From Bin94 sp965215535 (GTDB lineage Bacteria > Gemmatimonadota > Gemmatimonadetes > Longimicrobiales > Gaopeijiaceae): a stretch of DNA of 64,000 nt. Positions 45,231-56,909 of this stretch are shown piece by piece; the stretch's first letter is position 1; each line of letters opens with the position of its first letter. The stretch spans positions 434,001 through 498,000 of the forward strand of contig OZ244063.1 of the NCBI GenBank assembly GCA_965215535.1. Direction: 5' to 3'. The translations under genes and the position numbers were made by a program. The notes below the pieces were generated by a model. That model worked only from the letters and a program-made list of their open reading frames with translations, was not told the origin of the DNA and searched no databases.

Positions 45231-46001
45231 ATGAGATTGTACATTAATATCGATCATATCGCCACCGTGCGGCAGGCGCGCCTCACCGACGAACCCGATC
45301 CGGTGCGGGCGGCGGTCCTGGCCGAGCTGGGGGGCGCCGATGGCATCACCGTTCATCATCGACAGGATGCGCGCCATATCTCGCTGCGCGATCTGAAGCT
45401 TCTCATGCAGACGGCGCGAACCGGCGTCAATCTCGAGATCTCGACGCACGAACGCATGGTGGAGCTCGCCGAACGATTGCGGCCGATGCAGGTCACGCTC
45501 GTGCCCGAGAAGCGCGAGGAGATCACCACCGAGGGCGGGCTCGATCTGGGCAGCGCCGCTGTGGAGCGGTCGGTCGGACGCGCCCTGGAGCGGCTGCACG
45601 CAGCGGGAATCCGGTGCTCGCTCTTCATCGATCCCGATGCCGAAGCCGTGCGGCGGACACACACCCTGGGTGCCGATGCGGTCGAGCTTCATACCGGCGA
45701 ATATGCCAATGCGGCAGAATCGGAGGGGAGAGCGCGCGAGCTCGGGCGATTGGCCTCCTGCGGCGCCGACGCGGCCGCTGCGGGTCTGGCCGTCCATGCC
45801 GGCCATGGACTGACCTATGAAAATGTCGTGCCGGTGGCGGCGCTGGACTCCATCGAGGAGCTGAATATCGGGCACAGCGTGATTTCGCGCGCACTCTTCA
45901 CCGGAATCGAGGGGGCGGTGCGCCAGATGAAGGAGATTGTGCTGGGCGCGCCGGCGCGGGTGCGCACTCCCGGCCTCTGGACGCCTCCGGTCGGGTTCTA
46001 G
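45231..46001 (+). CDS. pdxJ: Pyridoxine 5'-phosphate synthase
   Basis: A 256-residue TIM-barrel enzyme that condenses 1-deoxyxylulose-5-P with aminoacetone-3-P in vitamin B6 synthesis. It has INIDHIATVRQAR at the N terminus, GADGITVHHRQDARHI, VTLVPEKREEITTEGG, VELHTGEYA and GHGLTYENV and NIGHSVISRALF. ATG 45231 is chosen as the standard start; a longer frame lies over hflX. Confidence 0.96.
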   Translation: MRLYINIDHIATVRQARLTDEPDPVRAAVLAELGGADGITVHHRQDARHISLRDLKLLMQTARTGVNLEISTHERMVELAERLRPMQVTLVPEKREEITTEGGLDLGSAAVERSVGRALERLHAAGIRCSLFIDPDAEAVRRTHTLGADAVELHTGEYANAAESEGRARELGRLASCGADAAAAGLAVHAGHGLTYENVVPVAALDSIEELNIGHSVISRALFTGIEGAVRQMKEIVLGAPARVRTPGLWTPPVGF

Positions 46002-46074
46002 CATCTCGTGGATCGCGCCCGAACGGCATTCGCGCGGAGCGTCAGCGGCCCGGTCTGCCGTGCGAGGAGCTGAC

Positions 46075-47109
46075 ATGGGAGCGCGGGCGTCGCGGTGGCT
46101 GACTGCAGCCGGCCTGGTCATCGCTGCGCTGCTGATCTGGTGGCTTTTGCGCAACGAGGACCCGGCCGCGATCTGGGCCCACATTCGCGGAGCCAACTTC
46201 GGTTTCCTGGGTCTCGCCGTCCTGGCCACAACCTGCGTCTTTCCGCTGCGCGCAATCCGGTGGCGCTATCTCCTCTCTCCCACCGGTCCGCCCAGCCCCT
46301 TTCAGTCGCGCTTTGCCGCGGTCTGTATCGGATTCATGGCCAACAATCTGCTTCCGGCCCGCATCGGCGAGCTGGCCCGGGCCTGGTCCTATAGCCGTCT
46401 CGAGAACATTTCGACCGCTTCCGCAATCGGCACCCTGGTGGTGGAGCGCTTCCTCGATGGCGTCACCATCCTCTTCCTTCTTCTGGTGGCGCTGACCTCA
46501 CCCGGCTTCCCCTCCGACGAGCTTCCGCCGGCGCTGGCCGATGGGGTGCGCGGCCTGACCCTGGTGCTCGCGCTGGTTCTGGCGGGAATTGTGGCTGCGC
46601 TGGCTCTGCCGGATCCGCTCCTCAAGAGCTTCGAGCGAATCGCGCGGGCGCTGCTTCCCGAGCGCGCGGCTCTGGCCCTGGCAACGCTGGCCGAAAAAAC
46701 CGTCATGGGATTTCGCTCGCTCGGCGGCTGGCGCCTGCTCCTTCCTGCACTCGGGTGGAGCCTTGTCATCTGGCTCCTGCAGTCCTTCTCCTTCTGGCTG
46801 GGCTTTTTCGCCTTCGGAATCGACATCCCCTACCCGGCCGCCCTCGTCACCAACGCGGCAACCGCCATCGCGGTCGCGATTCCCTCTGCACCCGGCTTCT
46901 TCGGCACCTTCCAGGCGGGCGCGGCTCTCTCTCTCGGCGAAATTTACGGCGTGGCCGCCGCTCCCACCCTCGCCTTCGCCTTCGGCTGGCATCTGGGCGG
47001 CTTCTTTCCCATCACCTTCATGGGGTTGTGGCATGCACGGAGGATCGGAGTTTCGCTCGGCGAACTTGTGCGCAGGCAGGACGCCGCCGCCACGGAAAAA
47101 GCGCAATGA
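46075..47109 (+). CDS. Flippase-like membrane protein (UPF0104 / LPG synthase TM family)
   Basis: A 344-residue multi-pass protein. It has the family features FPLRAIRWRYLL, GFMANNLLPARIGELARAW and the PSAPGFFGTFQAG helix motif. Relatives flip lipids or form the membrane part of lysyl-phosphatidylglycerol synthase; the aminoacyl-transferase domain is absent. GAGGAG is 7 nt before ATG 46075. It is 14 nt upstream of ispE. Confidence 0.85.
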   Translation: MGARASRWLTAAGLVIAALLIWWLLRNEDPAAIWAHIRGANFGFLGLAVLATTCVFPLRAIRWRYLLSPTGPPSPFQSRFAAVCIGFMANNLLPARIGELARAWSYSRLENISTASAIGTLVVERFLDGVTILFLLLVALTSPGFPSDELPPALADGVRGLTLVLALVLAGIVAALALPDPLLKSFERIARALLPERAALALATLAEKTVMGFRSLGGWRLLLPALGWSLVIWLLQSFSFWLGFFAFGIDIPYPAALVTNAATAIAVAIPSAPGFFGTFQAGAALSLGEIYGVAAAPTLAFAFGWHLGGFFPITFMGLWHARRIGVSLGELVRRQDAAATEKAQ

Positions 47110-47122
47110 ACAGGAACGTCCC

Positions 47123-48064
47123 ATGAATGCAGTGCAGGTGCTCTGCCCGGCCAAGATCAACCTCTTTCTGCGAATCCTGGCGCGGGAGAACTCGGGATAT
47201 CATCAGATCGAAACGCTCTTTCAGGCGGTAGGACTCTTCGACCGGATCGAGGTGCGGAAAGGCGTCACAGCGGGGATCGGCTTCGAGCTTGAGCGCGCCG
47301 AATCGGCTCCGGGCAGCGGCGACATTCTGGGCGATCTGGGCGACCCCGGGCGCAACACCGTCATGACCGCCGCGACCGCCTTCTTTGCCGCCACCGGAAT
47401 CGAGCCCTCCGTGCAGATTGTCCTCGTCAAGGCAATTCCCGCCGGGACCGGGCTCGGTGGGGCGTCGTCCGATGCGGCGGCGACCCTGATCGCGCTGAAT
47501 CGACTGCATGGCGATCCGCTGACGCAGGGCCGAATGCTGAAGATCGCACAGACGATCGGTGCCGATGTGGCCTTCTTCCTGCAGCAGAGCCCTGCCGCCC
47601 TGGCCTGGGGGCGCGGCGATCGGCTCCTCTCCCTTCCCGCCGTCGCGCCGCACCCGGTCGTGATTGCCATCGCCGATGCGCGCATCTCGACCGGAGCTGC
47701 CTATGGAGAAGCCTCCGCGCGGCTGGATCTGCCCGCCAAACCGGCGGTTCTAGAGGGGCCCGGCGCGGCCGAAACAGGAATTGCGGGGCTGCTCCCCCCC
47801 CCTCCACTGCGCGGCAACGACTTCGAGCCCGCAGTCTTCGAAAGGTGGCCGCACCTCGCCGAAATCCGCGACGCACTCGCGGAAATGGGAGCGATCGAGG
47901 CGCGCCTGACCGGAAGCGGTTCGGCGATCTTCGGAATCTTTGCCGCTCCGGAGGCCGCAGAGCAGGCTGCGCGCCGGATTGCCCGCCTGTCCGCAGCGCC
48001 TGCCGTTCTGCAGAGCTTTACCCTGGACACCCTTCCGCAGGTGGACATTCTCCGGGATCGGTAA
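47123..48064 (+). CDS. ispE: 4-diphosphocytidyl-2-C-methyl-D-erythritol kinase
   Basis: A 313-residue GHMP kinase of the MEP isoprenoid pathway. It has CPAKINLFLRILAR, the ATP loop PAGTGLGGASSDAAAT, DVAFFLQQ and the C-terminal LTGSGSAIFGIF. It indicates that this organism makes isoprenoids by the MEP route. ATG 47123. Confidence 0.95.
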   Translation: MNAVQVLCPAKINLFLRILARENSGYHQIETLFQAVGLFDRIEVRKGVTAGIGFELERAESAPGSGDILGDLGDPGRNTVMTAATAFFAATGIEPSVQIVLVKAIPAGTGLGGASSDAAATLIALNRLHGDPLTQGRMLKIAQTIGADVAFFLQQSPAALAWGRGDRLLSLPAVAPHPVVIAIADARISTGAAYGEASARLDLPAKPAVLEGPGAAETGIAGLLPPPPLRGNDFEPAVFERWPHLAEIRDALAEMGAIEARLTGSGSAIFGIFAAPEAAEQAARRIARLSAAPAVLQSFTLDTLPQVDILRDR

Positions 48065-48241
48065 CCCCGTCCCTGCTGCCCGCCTTTGGAAAACGGGGCA
48101 AATCCGGTCGGAATCCGCATCGTTCGCACATCGCCAGAACATATTGACAGACAATGAATACCGAACCAAGACGCGACCCGGCGCTGTTCCTCGTCATTCC
48201 CCTGTGTCCGGTGAACAATGGCTGATGTCATGGGAGGGAGA

Positions 48242-49390
48242 ATGCCTGCGATCTTTCTTCTGGCCATCCTCCCGTCGGCGGCCTTGGGAAGTCGGCTCGC
48301 GGCGCAGACGCCTGGCCCGGATCTGGTCCTGCTGGACAGTCTGGTCCTTGAAGAGACCGATCACGACTATCTCGGGCAGCCGTTGGGGCTCTTTGTTGGG
48401 GCGGATGGCTCCCTGCTGATCTCGGACGGTTTCTCGGATGCGGTCTTCCAATACGATCGCAGCGGTCGCCTCATGGGCATCGCCGGACAGAAGGGCGACG
48501 GGCCTGGCGAATTCCGCAATCTGGGAGGGGTCGGATTTGCGGGCGGGTCGGTGATCGGGTTTGTCGACGAAGCGGGCAAGCTCGAGCTCTATGACTCCGG
48601 CACGCGCGCACACCTTGGCAGTGTGCGTCTGAGTCTCGAAAACCGCCCGGCTGTCTTTGCAGTCAGGGGCGACTCGCTGTGGTTTGCAGGAGTGAACCCG
48701 AGGTCGGGCCATGTGCTCGGCGTCGTTGCCATCTCCGAGCTGTCCGATGCTGCGATGGCCGGAGGCGGCACCGGGCTGATGGAGCTGACGCGCGGATCGG
48801 CGCCACAGCCGTACACGGTCGATCACCCGTTGGCCTTTTCGCTCGCACATGCATTCATTGATGTTGGAGACGATGACGTGGCGCTGGCATTTACGGCGAC
48901 CCCCTTCATTCTGCGCGTCCACCATGATGGTTCGGTTCGGGATACCGCGTGGATTGCCATGGGGGTGCGCAGAGGGGAGATCGCCGAGTCCGACCTGTTG
49001 ACGATGATGGAGGAGAGCCGACAGCCGCAGAGTCGCGAAGAGCTGCGCTCGTCGACGTTCGATTTCTATGGCAGCGTGTCCTTTGTTCGCGGCATTTCCC
49101 GCGATGACGACGGGCGCATCTACACGCTGCATCAGGAAAGCAGCCGGGATGACAACGCCAACATGACGGCTGTCAGACTGTATGTGGCGGTGTCCGATCC
49201 CAATGGTTCGCGGCAGTGCGGCGACACCCTGATTCCCGTGTCGGGCGTTGGCGTCCCGATTCCCCTGCTCGCCGGCCGGACACTGTGGGTCCTCGATCAG
49301 CGCATCCGGGATGAGGCAACGAACAGCGTCGCCACGGTCGTTCGGCGATTCCGCGTTGATGCGACGCAGTGCATGGGAGCCGCACGGTAA
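48242..49390 (+). CDS. Secreted six-bladed beta-propeller protein
   Basis: A 382-residue protein with a signal peptide (PAIFLLAILPSAALG). Blade motifs include GQKGDGPGEFRNLGGVGF and repeated short strands. ATG 48242 is preferred because GGGAGGGAG lies directly before it; an upstream ATG at 48218 is in frame. Third-position AT is higher than in its neighbours. Overlaps the next gene (TAATG). Confidence 0.72.
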   Translation: MPAIFLLAILPSAALGSRLAAQTPGPDLVLLDSLVLEETDHDYLGQPLGLFVGADGSLLISDGFSDAVFQYDRSGRLMGIAGQKGDGPGEFRNLGGVGFAGGSVIGFVDEAGKLELYDSGTRAHLGSVRLSLENRPAVFAVRGDSLWFAGVNPRSGHVLGVVAISELSDAAMAGGGTGLMELTRGSAPQPYTVDHPLAFSLAHAFIDVGDDDVALAFTATPFILRVHHDGSVRDTAWIAMGVRRGEIAESDLLTMMEESRQPQSREELRSSTFDFYGSVSFVRGISRDDDGRIYTLHQESSRDDNANMTAVRLYVAVSDPNGSRQCGDTLIPVSGVGVPIPLLAGRTLWVLDQRIRDEATNSVATVVRRFRVDATQCMGAAR

Positions 49391-50280
49391 TGAACGCAAC
49401 GACGCGTTGCTCCAGCCGACGGCGACACTGGCCGGTTGTCTGTGGGTGGATTGCCGCTGCTGCGGCTTGGGCAGGGGAGGCAGATGCACAGAGCGGCAGA
49501 ATCGTGTACCAGAGGACAGTGACGGTTGACGTTGAGCTGCCGGGGGAGATGATTCGCATTCCCGATATGTTGCGGGCGCGCGATGGCACCGTGTTTTCAA
49601 TGTTCTTTACGCCGTCGTTCTCCCTGATGGTGCCGGAGAACGCGGGGCGCGGCGATGGGATGGGATGGATCGTCTTTCCGTTTACGGCCACGACCAATAA
49701 TGCGCTCAGAACTCTTCTGACGGAGTGGCATGGTCGTGAAGAGAACGTCATGCAACAAGCGTTTTCCAATGCAGATGGCCAGGTGACCGTGAGATTGATC
49801 CATTCCATTCGGAGAACGCTGGTGGTGATGGAAGATGCCGGAGAGGACAATCCCATTGAATGGGAGGTCGCCGACGAACATCGGGAACATCTGGGATTTG
49901 ACGTCGTCAGGGCCACGGCGGGATCGGGCGACGATCTGATCGAGGCGTGGTTTGCGCCCGAGATCCCGGTTTCGGGTGGCCCGGCTCTCTACGGAGGATT
50001 GCCCGGAATGATCCTGTCGCTGTCGGTCGCGGGCGGACGGACAAGATACGACGCGACGGAGATCGATCTGGGCGGAGTTGATGAAGGGGTGATCGTGTCT
50101 CCGGATGAGGGCGATGCGATATCGGAAGACGAATATCGTTCGATCTTCGAACGCGAAGTTCGGCGGATGAGACAGAACTCTCGGCAACTGCTATCGCGAT
50201 TCAGTGGGCCTCCGCAGCCGCAGTGCTCAATCCGCACCGAGAGATCACGACTTGTCGTGCAGTGCTTCCAGCGACGATAG
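49390..50280 (+). CDS. GLPGLI-family-like exported protein
   Basis: A 296-residue protein with a signal-like N terminus (VCGWIAAAAAWAGEADAQ). It has FAPEIPVSGGPALYGGLPGM (about 195-214), the hallmark of the GLPGLI family of Bacteroidota (unknown function). Its start overlaps the propeller stop. Base composition is less GC-rich than the surrounding genes. The end is 114 nt before tRNA-Gln. Confidence 0.7.
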   Translation: MNATTRCSSRRRHWPVVCGWIAAAAAWAGEADAQSGRIVYQRTVTVDVELPGEMIRIPDMLRARDGTVFSMFFTPSFSLMVPENAGRGDGMGWIVFPFTATTNNALRTLLTEWHGREENVMQQAFSNADGQVTVRLIHSIRRTLVVMEDAGEDNPIEWEVADEHREHLGFDVVRATAGSGDDLIEAWFAPEIPVSGGPALYGGLPGMILSLSVAGGRTRYDATEIDLGGVDEGVIVSPDEGDAISEDEYRSIFEREVRRMRQNSRQLLSRFSGPPQPQCSIRTERSRLVVQCFQRR

Positions 50281-50393
50281 CGGGTTCAGTCCGCCTCCGC
50301 ACGGCACAGAATTCCCCACCGGGCGCTTTCCCCGCTGCGGCGCTTGCGCTACGATCTTTCGGCAGCCCGCAGCCGGTTTCGGCGGGCCTGCGC

Positions 50394-50464
50394 TGGCCCG
50401 TCGTCTAATGGCAGGACACCGGTCTTTGGAACCGGCGGTGGTGGTTCGAATCCACCCGGGCCAA
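50394..50464 (+). tRNA. tRNA-Gln (anticodon TTG)
   Basis: The sequence folds as a full cloverleaf: acceptor TGGCCCG (50394-50400) pairs with CGGGCCA (50457-50463). The anticodon stem CCGGT/ACCGG encloses loop CTTTGGA with anticodon TTG at 50426-50428. The T arm contains GGTTCGAATCC. The 3' CCA is not encoded. Confidence 0.96.
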
Positions 50465-50494
50465 CTCACCCGTCGCCCGCAGAGGCTCCATCGA

Positions 50495-52363
50495 ATGCTG
50501 CTCCTTCCCCGGATCGGGTGTCGTGCCCGGACCCGCCGTGCAGGATCGGTCCTCCGCACCCGGCGCACTCCGATCTCCACAGCACTTCCACTCCTGGCAA
50601 CGCTGATCGCGCCCGGCGCACTGAATGCCCAGGGCGCCCCGGGCCGCGCGGGGGCCTCCGCTCTTCCGCCCGCCGACTCGACCGAACTCCACGACCGCGC
50701 CCGCGACGCCCAGGTACGCTTCGAGAGGGTCCGGTTCCGCGAGATGCCGTACAGCTTCGGTCACGCCCAGGGACGCTGCGACGAGGTGATCGGGCGACTC
50801 TGCATTCACGACGAGGGCGACGACGGCTGGCGTCCCTCTCCCGATCCGCCTCCCCTCGTGGCCGCGCGCCAGACCCTCCTGGCCACCCTCGATTCCATCG
50901 CCCTGCGGATTCCCGGCGATCACTGGGTTCTGGGTCAGCGAATCCGCTACCTGGCCGAGGCCGGCATCCCTTCCCGGGCCCGTCTCCTGGCGCATCGCTG
51001 CCGCCTGCCCGAGCGCTGGCGCTGCGATCTGTTGCTGGGATACGCGCACTACCGCGACGCTCGCATCGTCTCTGCCGAGAGCGCCTTTCAGCGGGGACTA
51101 GAGGGCATGCCCCCCGCGCTGCGCAGCGAATGGCTCGATCCGGAGCTGCTGCTCGAGAGCGATCAGGGGGACTGGCTGGCTCAGGCGTCCGACCCGGTTC
51201 AGGCCCTGGAGCGCCTCTGGTTCCTCTCCGACGCCCTCTTTCTCACCGAAGGCAACGATCGCCGGGCCGCGCACCTCAGCCGTCGCGTTCACGCCATGAT
51301 CTCGGAGAATGCGCGCAATCCGCACCAGTTGCGCTGGGGACGCGACCTTGCCGAGGTGGTGATCCGCTACGGATGGCCCGCAGGCTGGGAGCGATCGCGG
51401 GGCACAGGCAGCGCAGGGTCGCACGTCGTCATCGGGCGCGACCAACCCGCCGCCCTCCGCACCCTTCCCCCGCGCGAGGTGCTGGAAGAGGGCAACCGCG
51501 ACCTGGTTCCATGGCTGATCTCCGAGGGACATGCGCAGAGCGCCCACATCCCCCCCTTCCTCGACACCCTGGCTGCGCTCGATGGTCAGTTCGGACGCTT
51601 CTGGCGACCCGGTGGCGTGATCGTGATCGCCGCCTGGTCTCCACCCCCGGGTGCATTTGCAGACAGCACCGGCAGAGAATGGTCCGATGCGGCGGCGGGG
51701 CTCTTCGTCGAGCGGAATGGAGCGCTGATCCTGGATGTGCGCAGCTCCGCAGATCCCGATGGAACCTTCCGGCTCTCGGGTCGGGCGCCGGCGGGGGAGC
51801 GGGGCATCGTCAGCCTCGAGGGCTTCGGGCCGGCGTCGCGTCGCGCCTGGCGTACCCGGGCCGGCGTGGGGCTGCGGCCTCTTCCTCCGGGCCGACTTGC
51901 AATCTCCGACATCGTGCTCCTGACCGAGGGCGCCGACCCCGCCACCCTTGCCGCGATGCTCCCCCTGATGCGCGGCTCGACAGCGCTGCCGGGCGGATCG
52001 GCGCTGACCCTCGCCTTCGAGGTCTATGGCCCCAACCTCGCAGGCGAGACGGTTGCATTCAGGGTCCGGGTCGAGCGCACCCGCGTGGGAGCTCTGACCC
52101 GTCTGGTGCGCTGGATCGGTCTCGGAGGATCGGGCGAAGAGGCTGCGGTGGCCTGGGAAGAGGCCGGCCCCGATCATTCCCGCCCCCTCTTCCGTTCGCT
52201 CGCGATGACTCTGCCCATCCTGGATGCCGGCCCCTACCAGGTCGTGGTCGAGCTCCAGGTGCCCGGACACCAGCCGCTCGAGGCCCGTCGCGCCTTCCGC
52301 ATTACGGATACGCCCCACACTGCGGCCGCTCCCTCCGGTCCCGCTCCGAAGACGAGGGAGTAG
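50495..52363 (+). CDS. Large exported protein of unknown function
   Basis: A 622-residue protein. The N terminus is Arg-rich with a hydrophobic stretch (ALPLLATLIAPGALNAQ), consistent with a signal peptide. A helical repeat region (about 110-270) with TPR-like segments (QRIRYLAEAGIPSRARLLA, SAESAFQRGLE) precedes a beta-rich C-terminal half. The layout resembles GWxTD-type proteins of Gemmatimonadota, but the motif itself is not seen. ATG 50495 follows the tRNA by 30 nt. Function not known. Confidence 0.65.
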   Translation: MLLLPRIGCRARTRRAGSVLRTRRTPISTALPLLATLIAPGALNAQGAPGRAGASALPPADSTELHDRARDAQVRFERVRFREMPYSFGHAQGRCDEVIGRLCIHDEGDDGWRPSPDPPPLVAARQTLLATLDSIALRIPGDHWVLGQRIRYLAEAGIPSRARLLAHRCRLPERWRCDLLLGYAHYRDARIVSAESAFQRGLEGMPPALRSEWLDPELLLESDQGDWLAQASDPVQALERLWFLSDALFLTEGNDRRAAHLSRRVHAMISENARNPHQLRWGRDLAEVVIRYGWPAGWERSRGTGSAGSHVVIGRDQPAALRTLPPREVLEEGNRDLVPWLISEGHAQSAHIPPFLDTLAALDGQFGRFWRPGGVIVIAAWSPPPGAFADSTGREWSDAAAGLFVERNGALILDVRSSADPDGTFRLSGRAPAGERGIVSLEGFGPASRRAWRTRAGVGLRPLPPGRLAISDIVLLTEGADPATLAAMLPLMRGSTALPGGSALTLAFEVYGPNLAGETVAFRVRVERTRVGALTRLVRWIGLGGSGEEAAVAWEEAGPDHSRPLFRSLAMTLPILDAGPYQVVVELQVPGHQPLEARRAFRITDTPHTAAAPSGPAPKTRE

Positions 52364-52600
52364 CCCCGGCCCTTTTTGCCATGCCGGGTTACAGGAACGG
52401 CATTCGGTCGGGCGCTGCATCCCCACGGCTGCTGCGATCTGGCGCGCGGCTTGCCAGTCGCGGCGGCCACGCTCGCTGCGCACCGCATTCGGCATCGCTT
52501 GCTGGAATTGGCTATGCTTTATGGCTATCATCGAAAATAATTCTGGCTGTCCTCCTCCATCCCTGCACCCCGGACCTGCCTTTGCAGGCCGCATCCCCAC

Positions 52601-53572
52601 ATGGACGAATCCATCGGGACCAATCCTCTGCTCCTGCTGGCCGGACGCGCCAATCGGCCATTGGCGGGCGAGATCGGACAAATCCTCGACGCCGATCCCG
52701 AGGGCGTCGTCATCCGCAACTTCGCCGATGGCGAGATCTTCGTGCGCATCAATCGCAATGCGCGCGGTCGCGACGTCTTCATACTCCAGCCCACCGTCGC
52801 GAAAGCCGACAACATCATGGAGCTCCTTCTGCTGATCGATGCGGCGAAGCGGGCCTCGGCGGCGCGGGTGACGGCAGTCATTCCGTACTTCGGCTATGGA
52901 CGCCAGGATCGCAAGGATCAGCCGCGGGTGGCGATCGGGGCCAAGCTGGTCGCGAATCTGATTGTGGCGGCAGGCGCCGACCGGGTGGTCAGCATCGACT
53001 TCCACCAGCACCAGATTCAGGGATTCTTCGACATTCCCGTCGATCACCTCTACGCCGCCCCGGTCATTACCACCTATTTCCGTGCGCTGCAGGAAAGGCA
53101 GCCGGAGCTGAAGGCGCCGGTCGTCGTGGCCCCCGACGTGGGGTCGGGCAAGATGGCGCGCGGATTCGCCCGGCGTCTGGGCGGCACCTTCGCAATCATC
53201 GACAAGCGCCGCCCCATGCCGAATGTGTCGAAGGTTCTGAATGTGGTCGGCGATGTGCAGGATCGCCCCTGCCTGGTCGTCGATGACATGATCGACACCG
53301 GCGGCACGATCGCGCAGGCCATCGAGGCTCTTCTGGCGCGGGGCGCAAGCCAGGTCTATGTGGCCGCCACCCACGCCCTTCTCTCGGGCGCGGCGGTGGA
53401 GCGCCTCTCCGCAACCGCGCTGGCCGGTCTGGTCGTCACCAACACCATCAACATTCCCCGGGAGAAGCGCTTCGACCGCATGACGGTGCTCTCGGTCGCC
53501 GACCTCCTCGCGCGCGCCATCTCCTGCATTCACTCCAACGCCTCGGTCAGCCAGCTCTTCGAATTCGGCTGA
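52601..53572 (+). CDS. prs: Ribose-phosphate pyrophosphokinase
   Basis: A 323-residue PRPP synthase with NFADGEIFVRI, IPYFGYGRQDRKD(Q), DFHQHQIQGFFDIPVDHLY and the PRPP-binding VVDDMIDTGGTI. It makes PRPP for nucleotides, His and Trp. A short AT-rich stretch at 52499-52545 upstream may hold its promoter. It is followed by rplY and pth, a common bacterial order. Confidence 0.97.
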   Translation: MDESIGTNPLLLLAGRANRPLAGEIGQILDADPEGVVIRNFADGEIFVRINRNARGRDVFILQPTVAKADNIMELLLLIDAAKRASAARVTAVIPYFGYGRQDRKDQPRVAIGAKLVANLIVAAGADRVVSIDFHQHQIQGFFDIPVDHLYAAPVITTYFRALQERQPELKAPVVVAPDVGSGKMARGFARRLGGTFAIIDKRRPMPNVSKVLNVVGDVQDRPCLVVDDMIDTGGTIAQAIEALLARGASQVYVAATHALLSGAAVERLSATALAGLVVTNTINIPREKRFDRMTVLSVADLLARAISCIHSNASVSQLFEFG

Positions 53573-53728
53573 CAGCCTTCCGGATCCATTTCCCCCTCCA
53601 CCGGCCCACACTGTCCGGCCCGAAGGGAGCGGCGGCGGCCCGCACGGATCCGGATCACCCAGGTCGCACATACATTTCGCATATCGCGCAGAATCGGACA
53701 TCAGAATCGGAAGTGAAGGAAAAAGACC

Positions 53729-54049
53729 ATGGAAGCAACGCTGAACCTTCGGGTCCGCCACGAATCCGGAAAGGGAATTGCCCGCAAGCTGCGGCGCAGA
53801 GGCCGGGTGCCCGGCGTCATCTATGGGGGCGGAGGCGACAACGTCCTCGTTTCGATGGAAGCGCACGAAGCCCTTCATCTCTTCGAGTCGATCGAACGCA
53901 ACGAAACCGTCCTGCGCCTGGTTCTCGACGAGGGCACGATTGAAGAGGCGCGGATCGGCGAGATCCAGTCCCACCCCTTCCGTCCCCAGCTTCTGCATGT
54001 GGATTTCCTGCGCGTCGGAGAGAGTTCCCCCTCCGGCGGCGGCGACTGA
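53729..54049 (+). CDS. rplY: Ribosomal protein bL25 (short form)
   Basis: A 106-residue protein with the 5S rRNA-binding bL25 fold (RKLRRRGRVPGVIYG, IGEIQSHPFRPQLLHVDFLRV). It lacks the C-terminal TL5/CTC domain. GAAGGAAA precedes ATG 53729. It lies between prs and pth as in many bacteria. Confidence 0.92.
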   Translation: MEATLNLRVRHESGKGIARKLRRRGRVPGVIYGGGGDNVLVSMEAHEALHLFESIERNETVLRLVLDEGTIEEARIGEIQSHPFRPQLLHVDFLRVGESSPSGGGD

Positions 54050-54067
54050 TCGTCTCCCTCCGTACCT

Positions 54068-54733
54068 GTGCAGCCCGTGGATCATGCCGGGAGCGCACCC
54101 GAGGCGGCAGAGCGCGAGGCTGACAGCGCCGATGCCCGCCCCGTTCGCCCGGCGCGCGACACCCGCACCCGGGTGGTGGTCGGACTCGGAAACCCCGGGC
54201 CCCGCCACGAAGACACCCGACACAATGTGGGCTGGTGGGTGATCGACCGCTTCGCCTTCGATCACGACTTCGGACCCTTTGTACGCGGTCGCCGGAGCTT
54301 CGAGAGCGCGGGCCGCATCGGGGAACGGCGCATTCGTCTGCTGAAGCCGCGCACCTGGATGAACCGGAGCGGGCTTGCGCTGACCCGTCTGTGGCGCGAG
54401 GAAGAGGAATTCCGGATCGAAACCGATCTGCTGGTGGTCACCGACGACACCAATCTCGATGTGGGCCGGATCCGCTTTCGGCGGAGTGGCGGAGCAGGCG
54501 GCCACAACGGACTCAAATCCATCAGTGGAACTCTGGGCACCCAGTCCTATGCCCGCCTGCGCATCGGGGTGGGCGTCGCCCCTGCAGGCGAGGATCTGGC
54601 CGACTGGGTTCTGGCACCGCTGCCCCCCGCAGACGAGGAAACGATCGTTGCGCTCCTGCCCGAGCTGAGCCAGGCGGTCGAAATCTGGGCCGAAGAGGGA
54701 ATCGACGCCGCCATGAACCGCTACAACCGCTGA
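54068..54733 (+). CDS. pth: Peptidyl-tRNA hydrolase
   Basis: A 221-residue enzyme that recycles peptidyl-tRNA. It has GLGNPGPRHEDTRHNVG with the catalytic His in TRHNVG, LLKPRTWMNRSG and GGAGGHNGLKSI. The N-terminal 33 residues before the fold are charged and may be non-native: starts are GTG at 54068 or 54077. Confidence 0.94.
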   Translation: MQPVDHAGSAPEAAEREADSADARPVRPARDTRTRVVVGLGNPGPRHEDTRHNVGWWVIDRFAFDHDFGPFVRGRRSFESAGRIGERRIRLLKPRTWMNRSGLALTRLWREEEEFRIETDLLVVTDDTNLDVGRIRFRRSGGAGGHNGLKSISGTLGTQSYARLRIGVGVAPAGEDLADWVLAPLPPADEETIVALLPELSQAVEIWAEEGIDAAMNRYNR

Positions 54734-54845
54734 CCGCTCACCCACCCCTGTCCCGCGTCCTTCATCCGCACACCCCCGCATTCGCGGAGATCCGCCGTAC
54801 CCGGATCTGGCCGCACTCACCAAATCAATCAGGAGAATCCCCGAA

Positions 54846-56905
<2,060 letters not shown>

Positions 56906-56909
<4 letters not shown>

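Noticed and set aside
48154..48225. A 23-codon ORF upstream of the propeller gene as a leader peptide
   Set aside because: There is no ribosome binding site, no conserved feature and no regulatory structure.
53579..53655. CCGGATCC/GGATCCGG inverted repeat after prs
   Set aside because: The arms are about 60 nt apart with no T-run; probably chance in GC-rich sequence.
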